A stretch of 28,172 nt of DNA from JADFMN01 sp964529975 (GCA_964529975.1 CAZGXW010000035.1:1-28172); one strand, 5' to 3'; shown: positions 1 through 7,684, counted from the first letter of the stretch. Numbers and translations are program-made. The notes: generated by a model not told the origin, from the letters alone.

Positions 1-18
1 CAAGCCCAACGAAGAGCA

Positions 19-42
19 AATAGTACACAGGTGTCTACTATT
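19..42. repeat. 24-bp near-perfect palindrome
   Basis: An AT-rich dyad: outer arms AATAGTA and TACTATT pair perfectly, then one C/C mismatch, then ACA/TGT around a GG centre. Ten of twelve position pairs match. It lies just past the stop of the minus-strand gene ending at 83. It has no U-tract on either side, so it looks more like a protein-binding operator than an intrinsic terminator. Whatever gene it serves may lie left of the window. Confidence 0.45.
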
Positions 43-82
43 CTATCGGATCCAGACGCAGGATGCAAGAGGGCTTTTCCCC

Positions 83-484
83 TCATTCCACAGGCTCAAA
101 GAGGGCGTTCCTCTCTTCATCGAGCTCATCACGCCGCCAAGAACGCGACTTACTCACCCATGGAAACCGAGTCGTAATTGCTGTGCAAGCCAGGCTCTTG
201 TCGTCTAGCACGCACTCGAACTCGACAGACTCGTTTCCGAACGTCTTGAGAAGCGATGCACGGTTTTCTGCAGCGAAGCCCGGGTTGGTCACTGCGGGTA
301 CTTCGACGAGGTCGACCATTGTCGACGGAGGCTTGCCAAAGACCACAAAAAAGTCGCGACATCCGTCGAGAGCAGCCGAGGCTCTAAGCTCGGCGCCGTG
401 GTGCAGCGCGTTGTAGTACACAGCCCCGACGATCAGTGCGAGTGAAACGAGGACTGCTATGACGATCTCGCGCCGGACACGCAC
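83..484 (-). CDS. hypothetical membrane-anchored protein
   Basis: A 133-residue protein of no family I recognise. Residues about 7-26 form one hydrophobic helix after a basic N-terminus (MRVRRE), so it is probably anchored in the inner membrane with the remainder outside the cytoplasm. Two cysteines in the soluble part (in DGCRDFF and FECVLDD), plus one in LACTA, could form disulphides. The start is GTG, 33 nt after the infB stop and without a clear ribosome-binding site, so it is probably the last gene of the nusA-ylxR-infB unit. In many bacteria rbfA or truB sits here; this protein resembles neither. The N-terminus recalls a pilin or secretion pseudopilin anchor, but the usual cleavage motif is not visible. 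Confidence 0.6.
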   Translation of the reverse strand: MRVRREIVIAVLVSLALIVGAVYYNALHHGAELRASAALDGCRDFFVVFGKPPSTMVDLVEVPAVTNPGFAAENRASLLKTFGNESVEFECVLDDKSLACTAITTRFPWVSKSRSWRRDELDEERNALFEPVE

Positions 485-517
485 AGAGTATTGTTGCCCA
501 ACTCGGGAGCGAACGCG

Positions 518-2458
518 CTAGTTGACCTGGATCATCTGGAACGCCTCGATGACGTCCCCTGCCTTGAATTCGGTCCAGCCTTCGAAGCGGATGCCGCAAT
601 CTTGGCCAGCGGCCATTTCGCGAACGTCTTCCTTCACGTTGCGCAGGCTGCTGATCTTGCCCGTATAGACGATCTCCTTGTCGCGTTTCACGCGGCAGCC
701 ACAGCCGCGCGTGATCTTCCCGTCCGTCACGTGACAGCCAGCGACGATGCCAGCCTTGGTGAGTTTGAAGACGGCGCGAATCTCGACCGTGCCGAGGTAC
801 TCCTCCTCGAACTTGGGCTCGAGCATGCCCTTGATCGCCTTCTCGATGTCCTCGACGAGTTCGTAAATGATCTTGTAAGTGCGGATCTCGACCTTGTGCC
901 GCTCGGCCTCGCTCTTCGCGTTGCCCTCAGGCTTGACGTTGAACCCGACGCAGATCGCCTTGGCAGCGCTCGCAAGCAGAATGTCCGACTCTGTGATCGC
1001 GCCGACGCCCGTGTGGATCACGCGCACATTGACCTCGGGGTGCTCCAACTTGTCGAGCATGCCTTTAACGGCCTCCACGGAGCCCTGCACGTCGGCCTTG
1101 ACGATGAGGTTGAGGTCCTTCACGCCGTCGTCAGTCCCCGCAGACACGAGGTCTTTGAGGGAGACTTTGCGCTTTTGCGGACGCAGTTCTTGTTCCCTCT
1201 CCTTCTGAATCCGTGACTCTGCAGTGTCCCTTGCCTCACGCTCGTCTTTGGTGGCCTCGACAGTGTCTCCCGCGCCTGGGACGTCGCTAAGGCCAAGGAT
1301 CTCGACCGGCATCGAAGGAGTGGCCTCTTTCAGCCTCTCGCCCGCCCAGTCGCTCATCGCTTTGATCTTTCCGTAGGTCTTCCCTGCGACGACGACGTCG
1401 CCGATCTTGAGCGTGCCGCTCTCCACGAGGATCGTTGCGACCGGGCCGCGGCCCTTCTCAAGTTGGGCCTCAACGACCACGCCAGACATTTGCGCCTTCG
1501 GGTCGGCCTTGAGATCCATGACTTCAGACTGAAGCAGGATCATTTCAAGAAGGTTTTCGACACCTTCGCCAGTCAGTGCGGAAACGTTACACGTGATCGT
1601 TTGGCCGCCGAAGGCTTCGGCAACGAGTTCGTGCTGCATCAACTGCTGAAGTACCTTGTCTGGGTTGGCGCCTTGGGCGTCGATCTTGTTGATCGCCACG
1701 ATGATGGGGACTTCTGCACTCTTTGCGTGGTTGATCGCTTCGACCGTCTGCGGCATGATGCCATCGTCTGCGGCAACCACGAGAATAGCGATGTCTGTGA
1801 CCTGCGCCCCACGTGCCCGCATCGCTGTGAACGCCGCGTGGCCCGGAGTGTCGAGAAACGTGATCAGGCCGTCCCGGACTTTGACCTGGTAAGCGCCGAT
1901 GTGCTGCGTGATGCCGCCGTGTTCTTTGCTCACGACGTTCGTCTTGCGGATGTAGTCGAGAAGCGATGTCTTGCCGTGGTCGACGTGTCCTAGGATTGTG
2001 ACGACCGGCGGCCGTGTGACCGCTGTGTCCTTAGGAGCAGAATCGGCGGACCGTGCGGCGGGCTTTGGAGCGGTCGCCTCGCCCCATTCGACCTTGTAAC
2101 CAAACTCGCCAGCCAGCCTTTCGGTGACCTCGTCTTCGAGCTGGGTTGTCTGGGTAACCATGACCTTGAGCTTTTGGATCAGGGTCTTCAGGACGTCGTT
2201 GGGGGCTGCCCCGATCGCAGCCGCGACGTCGCGGGGGGTGCGGCCGCGGGGCATGCGGACGGTCTTGCTCGCCCCCATCTCCTTGACCGCTTCTTTGATG
2301 AGATCGAGGGTGTCTTCGTCGCTATCGAACTGGCCCTGGTCATAACCCACGCCGAGATCGTCGAGCACGACCGTCACCTGGCCGGGCGCGACTCCAAATT
2401 GGGACGCGATCTCTGCGATCGAACGCTGCATTCCGGGCTGTTTTACCTCTGGTGGCAC
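518..2458 (-). CDS. infB: translation initiation factor IF-2
   Basis: IF-2 is the GTPase that places initiator tRNA on the 30S subunit and promotes subunit joining. Visible GTPase motifs are G1 GHVDHGKTS (residues 157-165), G3 DTPGH (203-207), G4 NKID (257-260) and G5 SALTGEG. Two small IF2-N-like helical modules precede them (about 12-60 and 66-125). The C-terminal half has the usual beta-barrel, Rossmann-like and tRNA-binding domains. At 646 residues it is short because the long charged N-terminal linker of E. coli IF-2 is missing. The GTG start at 2458 is supported by AGGAG five nt upstream; an ATG ten codons in is the alternative. It overlaps the end of ylxR by 16 nt, so translation is probably coupled. 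Confidence 0.97.
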   Translation of the reverse strand: MPPEVKQPGMQRSIAEIASQFGVAPGQVTVVLDDLGVGYDQGQFDSDEDTLDLIKEAVKEMGASKTVRMPRGRTPRDVAAAIGAAPNDVLKTLIQKLKVMVTQTTQLEDEVTERLAGEFGYKVEWGEATAPKPAARSADSAPKDTAVTRPPVVTILGHVDHGKTSLLDYIRKTNVVSKEHGGITQHIGAYQVKVRDGLITFLDTPGHAAFTAMRARGAQVTDIAILVVAADDGIMPQTVEAINHAKSAEVPIIVAINKIDAQGANPDKVLQQLMQHELVAEAFGGQTITCNVSALTGEGVENLLEMILLQSEVMDLKADPKAQMSGVVVEAQLEKGRGPVATILVESGTLKIGDVVVAGKTYGKIKAMSDWAGERLKEATPSMPVEILGLSDVPGAGDTVEATKDEREARDTAESRIQKEREQELRPQKRKVSLKDLVSAGTDDGVKDLNLIVKADVQGSVEAVKGMLDKLEHPEVNVRVIHTGVGAITESDILLASAAKAICVGFNVKPEGNAKSEAERHKVEIRTYKIIYELVEDIEKAIKGMLEPKFEEEYLGTVEIRAVFKLTKAGIVAGCHVTDGKITRGCGCRVKRDKEIVYTGKISSLRNVKEDVREMAAGQDCGIRFEGWTEFKAGDVIEAFQMIQVN

Positions 2459-2670
2459 TCTATCTCCTGGGCGAGCCTCAGCCTCGCCTCATCGTTGATC
2501 CGCTGCTTGAAGGCCCTCTCAAGCCTCTTCTCCACGAGAAGTCCATCCCTGCAAGGCTCGGCCGGACAACAATACGCGCTTCTTCCCTCGGCCTTCGGAA
2601 GCGTGGTTGGCGAGCCGTTGTTGTAGCGGACGCGTACGAACGTCGACTGCGGGCCCTTTCGCCTGCACAC
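2443..2670 (-). CDS. ylxR: YlxR-family RNA-binding protein (start uncertain)
   Basis: A small YlxR (DUF448, RnpM) protein, normally encoded between nusA and infB as here. Family marks are CRRKGPQ with F-V-R-V after it, the GRSAY motif and a lysine/arginine-rich helix LVEKRLERAFK. The first conventional start is GTG at 2670, which gives 75 residues. However, the frame is open further upstream and the preceding codons read E-R-T-C-V, the family's conserved N-terminal signature (RTCVxCR). No ATG, GTG, TTG or CTG occurs between that signature and the in-frame stop at 2791-2793. The true start is therefore either unconventional, near the nusA stop at about 2694, or the signature is not translated. 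Homologues bind RNA and associate with RNase P in Bacillus. Confidence 0.85.
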   Translation of the reverse strand: MCRRKGPQSTFVRVRYNNGSPTTLPKAEGRSAYCCPAEPCRDGLLVEKRLERAFKQRINDEARLRLAQEIECHQR

Positions 2671-2690
2671 GACGCACGTCCGCTCGGGCT

Positions 2691-3797
2691 CTACTCGGAC
2701 GAGGGCTCCTCCGCCGGCACAGTGACCGGGGTCTCTTCGACTTCTGCCTTCGGGGCGCTGCCCACTCTGTCCGACGCCGCCTGCTCTTCGCTACGGATGT
2801 CGATCTTCCAATCCGTCAGACGCGCAGCGAGCCGCACGTTCTGACCGCCTCGACCGATCGCCAAGGAAAGTTGGTTGTCTGGCACGACCACGTATGCGCT
2901 CTTGTCGTCGTGATTCAACTTGATCGAATTGACCTTTGCGGGGCTGAGTGCGTTGATGATGAACGTCTCGGCGTCTTCGCTGAAAGGCACGACGTCGATC
3001 TTCTCGGGCCTCAGTTCGTCCATGAGGATCTGAATGCGGGAACCGCGCTGCCCGACGCACGCGCCGACGGCATCCACGCGCTCGTCATGGCTGATGACCG
3101 CAATCTTGCTCCTTTGGCCCGGCTCGCGGGCGATCGCCTTGACTTCGACGAGGCCCTCTGCGACCTCGGGCACCTCGACTTCAAGGAGTTTTCGAAGCAG
3201 ATTGGGGTGGCTGCGGCTGACGATGACTTCGAACCCGCGAAGGCTCTCTTCGATCTTCAGCACGTACACGCGCAGTCGCTCGTTCGGACGGTAGTCGTCC
3301 GTGGGGACTTGCTCTCGCTTAGGTAGTCGAACTTCGTGTCGACCGACCTGCACCAGGACGCTGGCCTCCTCTCGGCGCGAGATCATGCCGCTCACGACGT
3401 CGCCGACGCGCTCGCTGAACTGGTCGTGCAGCCTTCGAAGCTCGGCTTCGCGGAGTTTCTGCGCAAGGACCTGCTTGAAGGTCTGGGCCGCAATCCGCCC
3501 AAACGTGTTCGGGTCGATTTCGAACTCCATGAAGTCGCCGATCTGGACATTGGGGTCTTTCTTCTGGGCGATGTCGAGGCCGACCTGGGTGGCGTGCTCA
3601 AGCACCTCGCCCACGATTTCCTTCTCGACCACGGCGCCGCTCTTGACGCTCGAGTCCAGGCGCACGTTGACCTCGCCTACGGCACCCTTGTACTTCCGGT
3701 AGGCGACGGCGAGGGCCATCTCAAGCTCGTGCTTGAGCTCATCGATCGGAATCTCTCGTTCCGTCGCGATCTGCTGGAGCTGTTTTAGAATGTCCAT
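2691..3797 (-). CDS. nusA: transcription elongation/termination factor NusA
   Basis: NusA binds RNA polymerase and nascent RNA and modulates pausing, intrinsic termination and antitermination. The N-terminal polymerase-binding domain begins MDILKQLQQIA. It is followed by an S1 domain and two KH domains containing VGQRGSRIQ and AIGRGGQNVRLA. The C-terminus is a short acidic tail, and the acidic AR repeats of E. coli NusA are absent, as in many bacteria. The frame is open to 3863, but the extra 22 codons cover a leader hairpin and do not resemble NusA, so ATG at 3797 was chosen (368 residues). It is the first gene of the ylxR-infB unit. The rimP gene that usually precedes nusA is not here. Confidence 0.96.
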   Translation of the reverse strand: MDILKQLQQIATEREIPIDELKHELEMALAVAYRKYKGAVGEVNVRLDSSVKSGAVVEKEIVGEVLEHATQVGLDIAQKKDPNVQIGDFMEFEIDPNTFGRIAAQTFKQVLAQKLREAELRRLHDQFSERVGDVVSGMISRREEASVLVQVGRHEVRLPKREQVPTDDYRPNERLRVYVLKIEESLRGFEVIVSRSHPNLLRKLLEVEVPEVAEGLVEVKAIAREPGQRSKIAVISHDERVDAVGACVGQRGSRIQILMDELRPEKIDVVPFSEDAETFIINALSPAKVNSIKLNHDDKSAYVVVPDNQLSLAIGRGGQNVRLAARLTDWKIDIRSEEQAASDRVGSAPKAEVEETPVTVPAEEPSSE

Positions 3798-3821
3798 GTC
3801 GCCCTGCCTGGCTCCACCTAC

Positions 3822-3846
3822 AAAAAAAGGCCGCCCTGAGGCGCCC
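3822..3846 (-). terminator. terminator-like hairpin in the nusA leader (possible attenuator)
   Basis: Read on the minus strand, a GC-rich hairpin (core CGCC/GGCG around a 4-nt loop, extended by two G-C pairs beyond one mismatch) is followed at once by seven T residues at 3828-3822. It sits between the nusA promoter at 3878-3906 and the nusA ATG at 3797, so it would stop transcription before the operon. A leader terminator that responds to NusA itself would be a simple feedback device; this is inference. Confidence 0.55.
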
Positions 3847-3877
3847 TTATGAGGTCTCGCCAATAATCTGTACGCTC

Positions 3878-3906
3878 ATTATAGCACGGGAATGGCCGGG
3901 TTCCAG
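3878..3906 (-). promoter_or_regulatory. promoter of the nusA-ylxR-infB unit
   Basis: On the minus strand a perfect -10 TATAAT (3883-3878) is preceded by TGC, making an extended -10. With a 17-nt spacer there is a weak -35, CTGGAA (3906-3901). The predicted transcript would have a leader of about 75 nt containing the hairpin at 3822-3846. Confidence 0.7.
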
Positions 3907-3931
3907 GACTGAGAAGTGCCAAGATGACGAG

Positions 3932-4291
3932 GTGTTCGAGGTGCGGGTCAATGGGCTCCGGTTCAGGGGGAGCCACGGCGTTTTTGAGTCTGAGAGAGCC
4001 TCTGGGAACGACTTTGTCGCCACGATAGTGGCCTCAGTGGACGGCTCGGCCGACACGACCGACCGTTTGGAAGACACGTTGGACTACGGGGCCCTAGCAG
4101 GGATGCTGTTGGAGATCAGCGCGTCGCGTTCGTTCCTCACGGTCGAGGGTCTGGCCGGGGCGTTCCAGGAACGGGCGCTCGCCTCGTTTCCCAAACTAAG
4201 GTCGGTGTGTGTGACGATCGAAAAGCTATCACCCGCCGGGATGTCGAACGTCGCATCCTGCGGCGTGACGCTTACAAAGACGCGGGAGTAA
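3932..4291 (+). CDS. folB: dihydroneopterin aldolase
   Basis: FolB cleaves 7,8-dihydroneopterin to 6-hydroxymethyl-dihydropterin and glycolaldehyde in folate synthesis. The 119-residue product has the family length and layout: L-R-F-R-G-S-H-G-V-F-E near the N-terminus (the YHG-x3-E region), D-x-L-E-D-T-L-D-Y in the middle, and a conserved lysine in IEKLSPAG near the C-terminus. The start is GTG at 3932, preceded only by a weak purine-rich stretch. It is transcribed divergently from nusA. No other folate gene is in the window. The stop codon overlaps a possible -10 box for the next gene. Confidence 0.88.
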   Translation: MFEVRVNGLRFRGSHGVFESERASGNDFVATIVASVDGSADTTDRLEDTLDYGALAGMLLEISASRSFLTVEGLAGAFQERALASFPKLRSVCVTIEKLSPAGMSNVASCGVTLTKTRE

Positions 4292-4294
4292 AAT
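4289..4294 (+). promoter_or_regulatory. -10-like box TAAAAT for a leaderless transcript
   Basis: TAAAAT overlaps the folB stop codon and ends exactly 6 nt before the GTG at 4301, the spacing expected if transcription begins at the start codon. No clear -35 is visible. Confidence 0.4.
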
Positions 4295-4300
4295 GGAGGC

Positions 4301-4492
4301 GTGAAGCGCACTGACCTGACCTTGGTCAATCTAGAGGCATATCGTCTCCAGCTTGCTAGGTTGCGGTCACTGACGCCCACACAAAGGCTACAGAAGACGA
4401 TCGAGAGAATGGAGCTCGGCTGGCAGATCCAGCACCTTGCTTTGAAACGAATTCGAGAAGCGAAAGTTGATGCAAGAGACCGAGGCGCTTAG
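4301..4492 (+). CDS. small protein upstream of a nucleotidyltransferase
   Basis: A 63-residue, helical, strongly charged protein with no signal or membrane segment, family not recognised. The central SLTPTQRLQ resembles the short TPEERL-type segment that I recall in small ORFs paired with this kind of nucleotidyltransferase; this is a recollection, not a search. It starts with GTG at 4301 and overlaps the next gene by 23 nt, which implies translational coupling. By analogy with other two-gene nucleotidyltransferase modules it could be the partner or antitoxin. Confidence 0.6.
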   Translation: MKRTDLTLVNLEAYRLQLARLRSLTPTQRLQKTIERMELGWQIQHLALKRIREAKVDARDRGA

Positions 4493-5045
4493 ACACTTTC
4501 TAGAACGGCTGAAGAATCTCGACATTCCGTTTCTTATTGGGGGCTCCGTGGCGAGTTCTGTTCATGGTCACCCTCGACAAACCAACGACCTTGACTTGGC
4601 AATCCAGATTGACGCGTCTAATGCAGCTCGCTTCTTAGAAGAGTTTGAAGCGGAGTTCACGCTTACCTCGAGCATGATCGAACAAGCGCTGAACACTCAT
4701 GACGAGTACCGGTCGTTCCAAATGACGCACTACGAGTCACTCTTGCGTATCGACTGCTTCATTCCGATAGGTACTCCGTTTCAGGAAGCGGAATACACTC
4801 GTCGAGTGGACCTCGAGATTCTCCCCGGGCTTTATGTTCCAGTCGTCTCTGCAGAGGACATCGTGCTCCGAAAGCTGCTTTGGTTTGAACTTGGCGGCCG
4901 CGTAAGCGACCGACAATGGAACGACATAGTTGCTGTCCTGGACGTCCAAGCCGGATTACTAGACAACTCTTATCTTGACGAATGGGCCGACAGGCTCAAT
5001 GTTAGACAGATCCTTGACGACGCGCGCGCGCAGGCCATCCACTAG
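4470..5045 (+). CDS. nucleotidyltransferase-fold protein (possible toxin of a TA-like pair)
   Basis: A 191-residue protein with the minimal nucleotidyltransferase signature: GGSVASSVHG (the GG/S helix turn), then R-Q-T-N-D-L-D-L-A with the two metal-binding aspartates, and a third acidic residue in LLRIDCF. The C-terminal half has SAEDIVLRKLLWF and RQWNDIVAVL, typical of the AbiEii/DUF6036-like group. Such enzymes transfer a nucleotide to a protein or tRNA end; the substrate here is unknown. ATG at 4470 was preferred to the TTG one codon earlier. Base use is more AT-rich than the neighbours, which fits an acquired module. The stop overlaps the stop of the converging amidase gene. Confidence 0.75.
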   Translation: MQETEALRHFLERLKNLDIPFLIGGSVASSVHGHPRQTNDLDLAIQIDASNAARFLEEFEAEFTLTSSMIEQALNTHDEYRSFQMTHYESLLRIDCFIPIGTPFQEAEYTRRVDLEILPGLYVPVVSAEDIVLRKLLWFELGGRVSDRQWNDIVAVLDVQAGLLDNSYLDEWADRLNVRQILDDARAQAIH

Positions 5046-6607
5046 TTCAGGTCCGCAGTCGGGAGGAACTGCGGCTTCCGCCTCACCTTTGTCGCCTGCT
5101 CGAACGCGTAGGCGAACTTGATCAGCACCGGCTCGCTCCATTTGCGACCGAAGAACGTCAGGCCCACCGGTAAACCACGCACCCATCCGGCGGGAACGGT
5201 GATCGCGGGATAGCCGCTCACCGCAGCAGGCGAGGAAGAGCCTCCCGTGAAGTGATCGCCGTTCACCAGGTCAGTCGTCCAGGCTGGGCTCCCTGTCGGG
5301 GCGATGATCGCATCGACCTTGTGCTTGTCCATGGTCGCATCGATCCCTTCCTTGCGCGAAAGCCGATGGTTCTTGGCAAGCGCGTCTCTGTACTTCTTCT
5401 CGGTAAGCGGGCCCTTCTCCTGTGCCATGTGGAAGATCTCTTGACCGAAGAACGGCATCTCCCTGTCCTTCATCTCCTCGTTCATGCGGATGAGATCGGC
5501 GAGGGACTTGGCCGGAGTATCGTGGGACGAGAGGTACTTGTTGAGGTCAGCCTTGAACTCGTACAAGAGGACTTCGAACTCCGTGTCGTCGTACTGCCCC
5601 GTCGTCGGGATGTCGCAAGGATCGACGATCACTGCCCCCGCGTCTTTGAGAGCCTTGATGGCGTCCTCCATCACCTTGTCGACCTGCGGATTGAAGCCGA
5701 AGTGCTGTCGCGCGACTCCAATGCGACGCCCTTTCAAACCGGCGGCGTTGCAGTGCTGGACGTAGTTGGACGAGCCCTTGTACTCGTTGGGGTCGTTCGG
5801 GTCGGGAGCCGCCAGAGCGTCGAGCAAAAGCGCCGCGTCGCGTACTGTGCGGCACATCGGGCCAGCCGTGTCTTGGCTGTGCGCGATCGGAACAATGCCG
5901 CTCCGAGAGACCAGACCCAAGGTCGGTTTGATGCCGACGATGCCGTTCAACGTGGACGGGCACACGATCGAGCCGTCCGTCTCAGTACCGACAGCCAGCG
6001 CGCACAAGTTTGCGCTGCACGCTGCTCCGGATCCGCTCGATGACCCGCACGGGTTGCGATCGAGCGCGTAGGGATTTCTTGTCTGGCCGCCTCTGCCGCT
6101 CCATCCACTGCTCGACTTGGTCGATCGAAAGTTCGCCCATTCGCTCAGGTTCGTCTTCCCGATGACGATCGCACCGGCAGCCCTGAGTCGCTGCACGATG
6201 AACGCGTCCTTTTTCGCGCGGTGCTCGGCAAGGATCAGCGATCCTGCGCTCGTCGCCATCTTGTCGGCAGTGTCGATGTTGTCCTTGATCAGGACCGGCA
6301 TGCCAAAGAGAGGTCCGCGAGCTCGCCTGATGCGATCGAGGCTTTGGGCGATGGAGACAGCATCGGGGTTTATCTCGATCACCGAATTGACCTTCGGGCC
6401 GTTCTTGTCGATCTCTTCGATGCGCGCGATGTACTTCTCTGTGATCGAGGCAGCGGTCTCCTGTCCGCTATCGATCTTGGCGCGAAGGTCGGCGACGGTG
6501 AGTTCGTCGAATTCGAACGGATCGACCCGCCGTTGTGCCCCGGCCTTGGGGGCGACGGCCGCGACTCCTGCCGCCAGGCCCGCCTTGAGAAAGTCCCTGC
6601 GCTTCAT
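5042..6607 (-). CDS. exported amidase-signature enzyme
   Basis: An amidase-signature hydrolase of 521 residues, cleaving an unknown amide. The expected Ser-cisSer-Lys triad is visible: Lys108 in VLIKDN, cis-Ser190 in CGSSSGSGAA and the nucleophile Ser213 in GTETDGSIV. The N-terminus MKRRDFLKAG followed by an alanine-rich hydrophobic stretch is a Tat-type signal, so the folded enzyme is probably exported. That, and the absence of gatB or gatC nearby, argues against its being the GatA subunit of Glu-tRNA amidotransferase. The gene stands alone, divergent from ispH. A -10-like TAACAT lies 6 nt before the ATG. Its stop codon shares a CTAG with the converging nucleotidyltransferase gene. Confidence 0.9.
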   Translation of the reverse strand: MKRRDFLKAGLAAGVAAVAPKAGAQRRVDPFEFDELTVADLRAKIDSGQETAASITEKYIARIEEIDKNGPKVNSVIEINPDAVSIAQSLDRIRRARGPLFGMPVLIKDNIDTADKMATSAGSLILAEHRAKKDAFIVQRLRAAGAIVIGKTNLSEWANFRSTKSSSGWSGRGGQTRNPYALDRNPCGSSSGSGAACSANLCALAVGTETDGSIVCPSTLNGIVGIKPTLGLVSRSGIVPIAHSQDTAGPMCRTVRDAALLLDALAAPDPNDPNEYKGSSNYVQHCNAAGLKGRRIGVARQHFGFNPQVDKVMEDAIKALKDAGAVIVDPCDIPTTGQYDDTEFEVLLYEFKADLNKYLSSHDTPAKSLADLIRMNEEMKDREMPFFGQEIFHMAQEKGPLTEKKYRDALAKNHRLSRKEGIDATMDKHKVDAIIAPTGSPAWTTDLVNGDHFTGGSSSPAAVSGYPAITVPAGWVRGLPVGLTFFGRKWSEPVLIKFAYAFEQATKVRRKPQFLPTADLN

Positions 6608-6613
6608 CGGACG

Positions 6614-6619
6614 ATGTTA
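6614..6619 (-). promoter_or_regulatory. -10-like box TAACAT of the amidase gene
   Basis: On the minus strand TAACAT ends 6 nt before the amidase ATG (6607). No ribosome-binding site is seen close to the start, so a leaderless message is possible. The match to TATAAT is only four of six. Confidence 0.3.
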
Positions 6620-6665
6620 CTTCGGTCCACGGGGACGCTCGCCCTCCCCCCAGCTCAAAACCCGA

Positions 6666-6671
6666 TACACT
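6666..6671 (+). promoter_or_regulatory. -10-like box TACACT of ispH
   Basis: TACACT ends 8 nt before the ispH GTG at 6680. No purine-rich ribosome-binding site lies between them, so transcription probably begins at or next to the start codon. Confidence 0.4.
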
Positions 6672-6679
6672 AGGGCCAC

Positions 6680-7624
6680 GTGGAAACCATCCTGCTCGCT
6701 GCACCTCGTGGGTTTTGTGCCGGGGTCGCCTATGCGATCGAGGTCGTGGACCTGGCGCTGAAGATCCACGGTGCGCCGATCTACGTCCGCCACGCCATCG
6801 TTCACAACGAGTGGGTCGTGCGGTCTTTCGAGGAGCAGGGCGTCGTGTTCGTCGAGGACGTCAATCTCATTCCTGAGGGGTCCGTTGTGGTGTTCTCTGC
6901 GCACGGAGTCTCTCCCGAGGTACGGCGTGTCGCATCGGACCGGTCGCTCACGATCATCGACGCCACTTGTCCACTGGTGACCAAGGTGCACAACGAGGCT
7001 CGGCGCTATGCCGAGAAGGGCTACTTCATGGTGTACATCGGTCACGAGGGTCACGTTGAAGCTGAGGGAACTATGGGTGAGGCCCCGGACAGGATGCTGC
7101 TTGTCGAGACCCCGGAGGACGTTGCACTGTTGGAGTTGCCTCCTCACGATCGCCTTGCAGTGGTGACCCAGACGACGCTCTCTGTCGACGAAGTGCAAGC
7201 GACTATCGCCGCGTTGCGACAGAAGTTCCCGCACATGGAGATGCCGAAAAAGGAGGACATCTGCTACGCGACCACCAACCGGCAGACCGCTGTCAAAGAA
7301 CTTGCCGCGAAAAGTGACGTCGTCCTCGTCGTGGGCTCGCAGACGTCGTCGAATTCTAACCGCTTGCGCGAAGTCGCAGAAACGACAGGCGCCCGCGCAT
7401 ACCTGGTCATGGAGCCGGGCGACATCGGGGACAGGGTCGTAGACGCCAGCACGGTGGGGGTGACGAGCGGCGCATCGACACCTGAGAGGCTTGTCGAGGA
7501 CGTGATTGGACACTTGTTGTCGATCTCGCCCGGAGCAAGGATCGAAGTGCTGGAGACGGTTAAGGAAGACGTGGAGTTCAAGCCGCCACGAGACCTCATT
7601 CACCTTGCGATGGCAAAGGGGTAG
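6680..7624 (+). CDS. ispH: 4-hydroxy-3-methylbut-2-enyl diphosphate reductase
   Basis: IspH (LytB) carries out the last step of the MEP pathway, reducing HMBPP to IPP and DMAPP with an iron-sulphur cluster. The three cluster cysteines are present: Cys13 in PRGFCAGV, Cys97 in DATCPLV and Cys195 in EDICYAT. Other family motifs include the H-x-N segment VHNE (residues 41-44), GHEGHVEAEGTMG (active-site His and Glu), TQTTLS and GSQTSSNSNRL. The length of 314 residues is normal. It starts with GTG and apparently has its own promoter. dxr, an earlier enzyme of the same pathway, lies about 9 kb away on the other strand, so the pathway genes are dispersed. Confidence 0.97.
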   Translation: METILLAAPRGFCAGVAYAIEVVDLALKIHGAPIYVRHAIVHNEWVVRSFEEQGVVFVEDVNLIPEGSVVVFSAHGVSPEVRRVASDRSLTIIDATCPLVTKVHNEARRYAEKGYFMVYIGHEGHVEAEGTMGEAPDRMLLVETPEDVALLELPPHDRLAVVTQTTLSVDEVQATIAALRQKFPHMEMPKKEDICYATTNRQTAVKELAAKSDVVLVVGSQTSSNSNRLREVAETTGARAYLVMEPGDIGDRVVDASTVGVTSGASTPERLVEDVIGHLLSISPGARIEVLETVKEDVEFKPPRDLIHLAMAKG

Positions 7625-7629
7625 ACCAA

Positions 7630-7643
7630 GTTTCGTGCGAAAC
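7630..7643. other. small hairpin between converging genes
   Basis: GTTTC-GTGC-GAAAC forms a 5-bp stem with a 4-nt loop just after the ispH stop, in the 60-nt gap before the pepC stop. There is no U-tract, so terminator function is doubtful. Confidence 0.25.
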
Positions 7644-7684
7644 GACTGTCTGCGCGGCTCTCGAACACGCGTCAAATGCCCAAA

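Noticed and set aside
3798..3863. Upstream extension of nusA to 3863
   Set aside because: The extra codons cover the leader hairpin and T-run and do not resemble NusA; the family begins at the ATG at 3797.
5042..6607. GatA subunit of Glu-tRNA(Gln) amidotransferase
   Set aside because: The Tat-type signal peptide and the lack of gatB or gatC neighbours argue for a secreted amidase.
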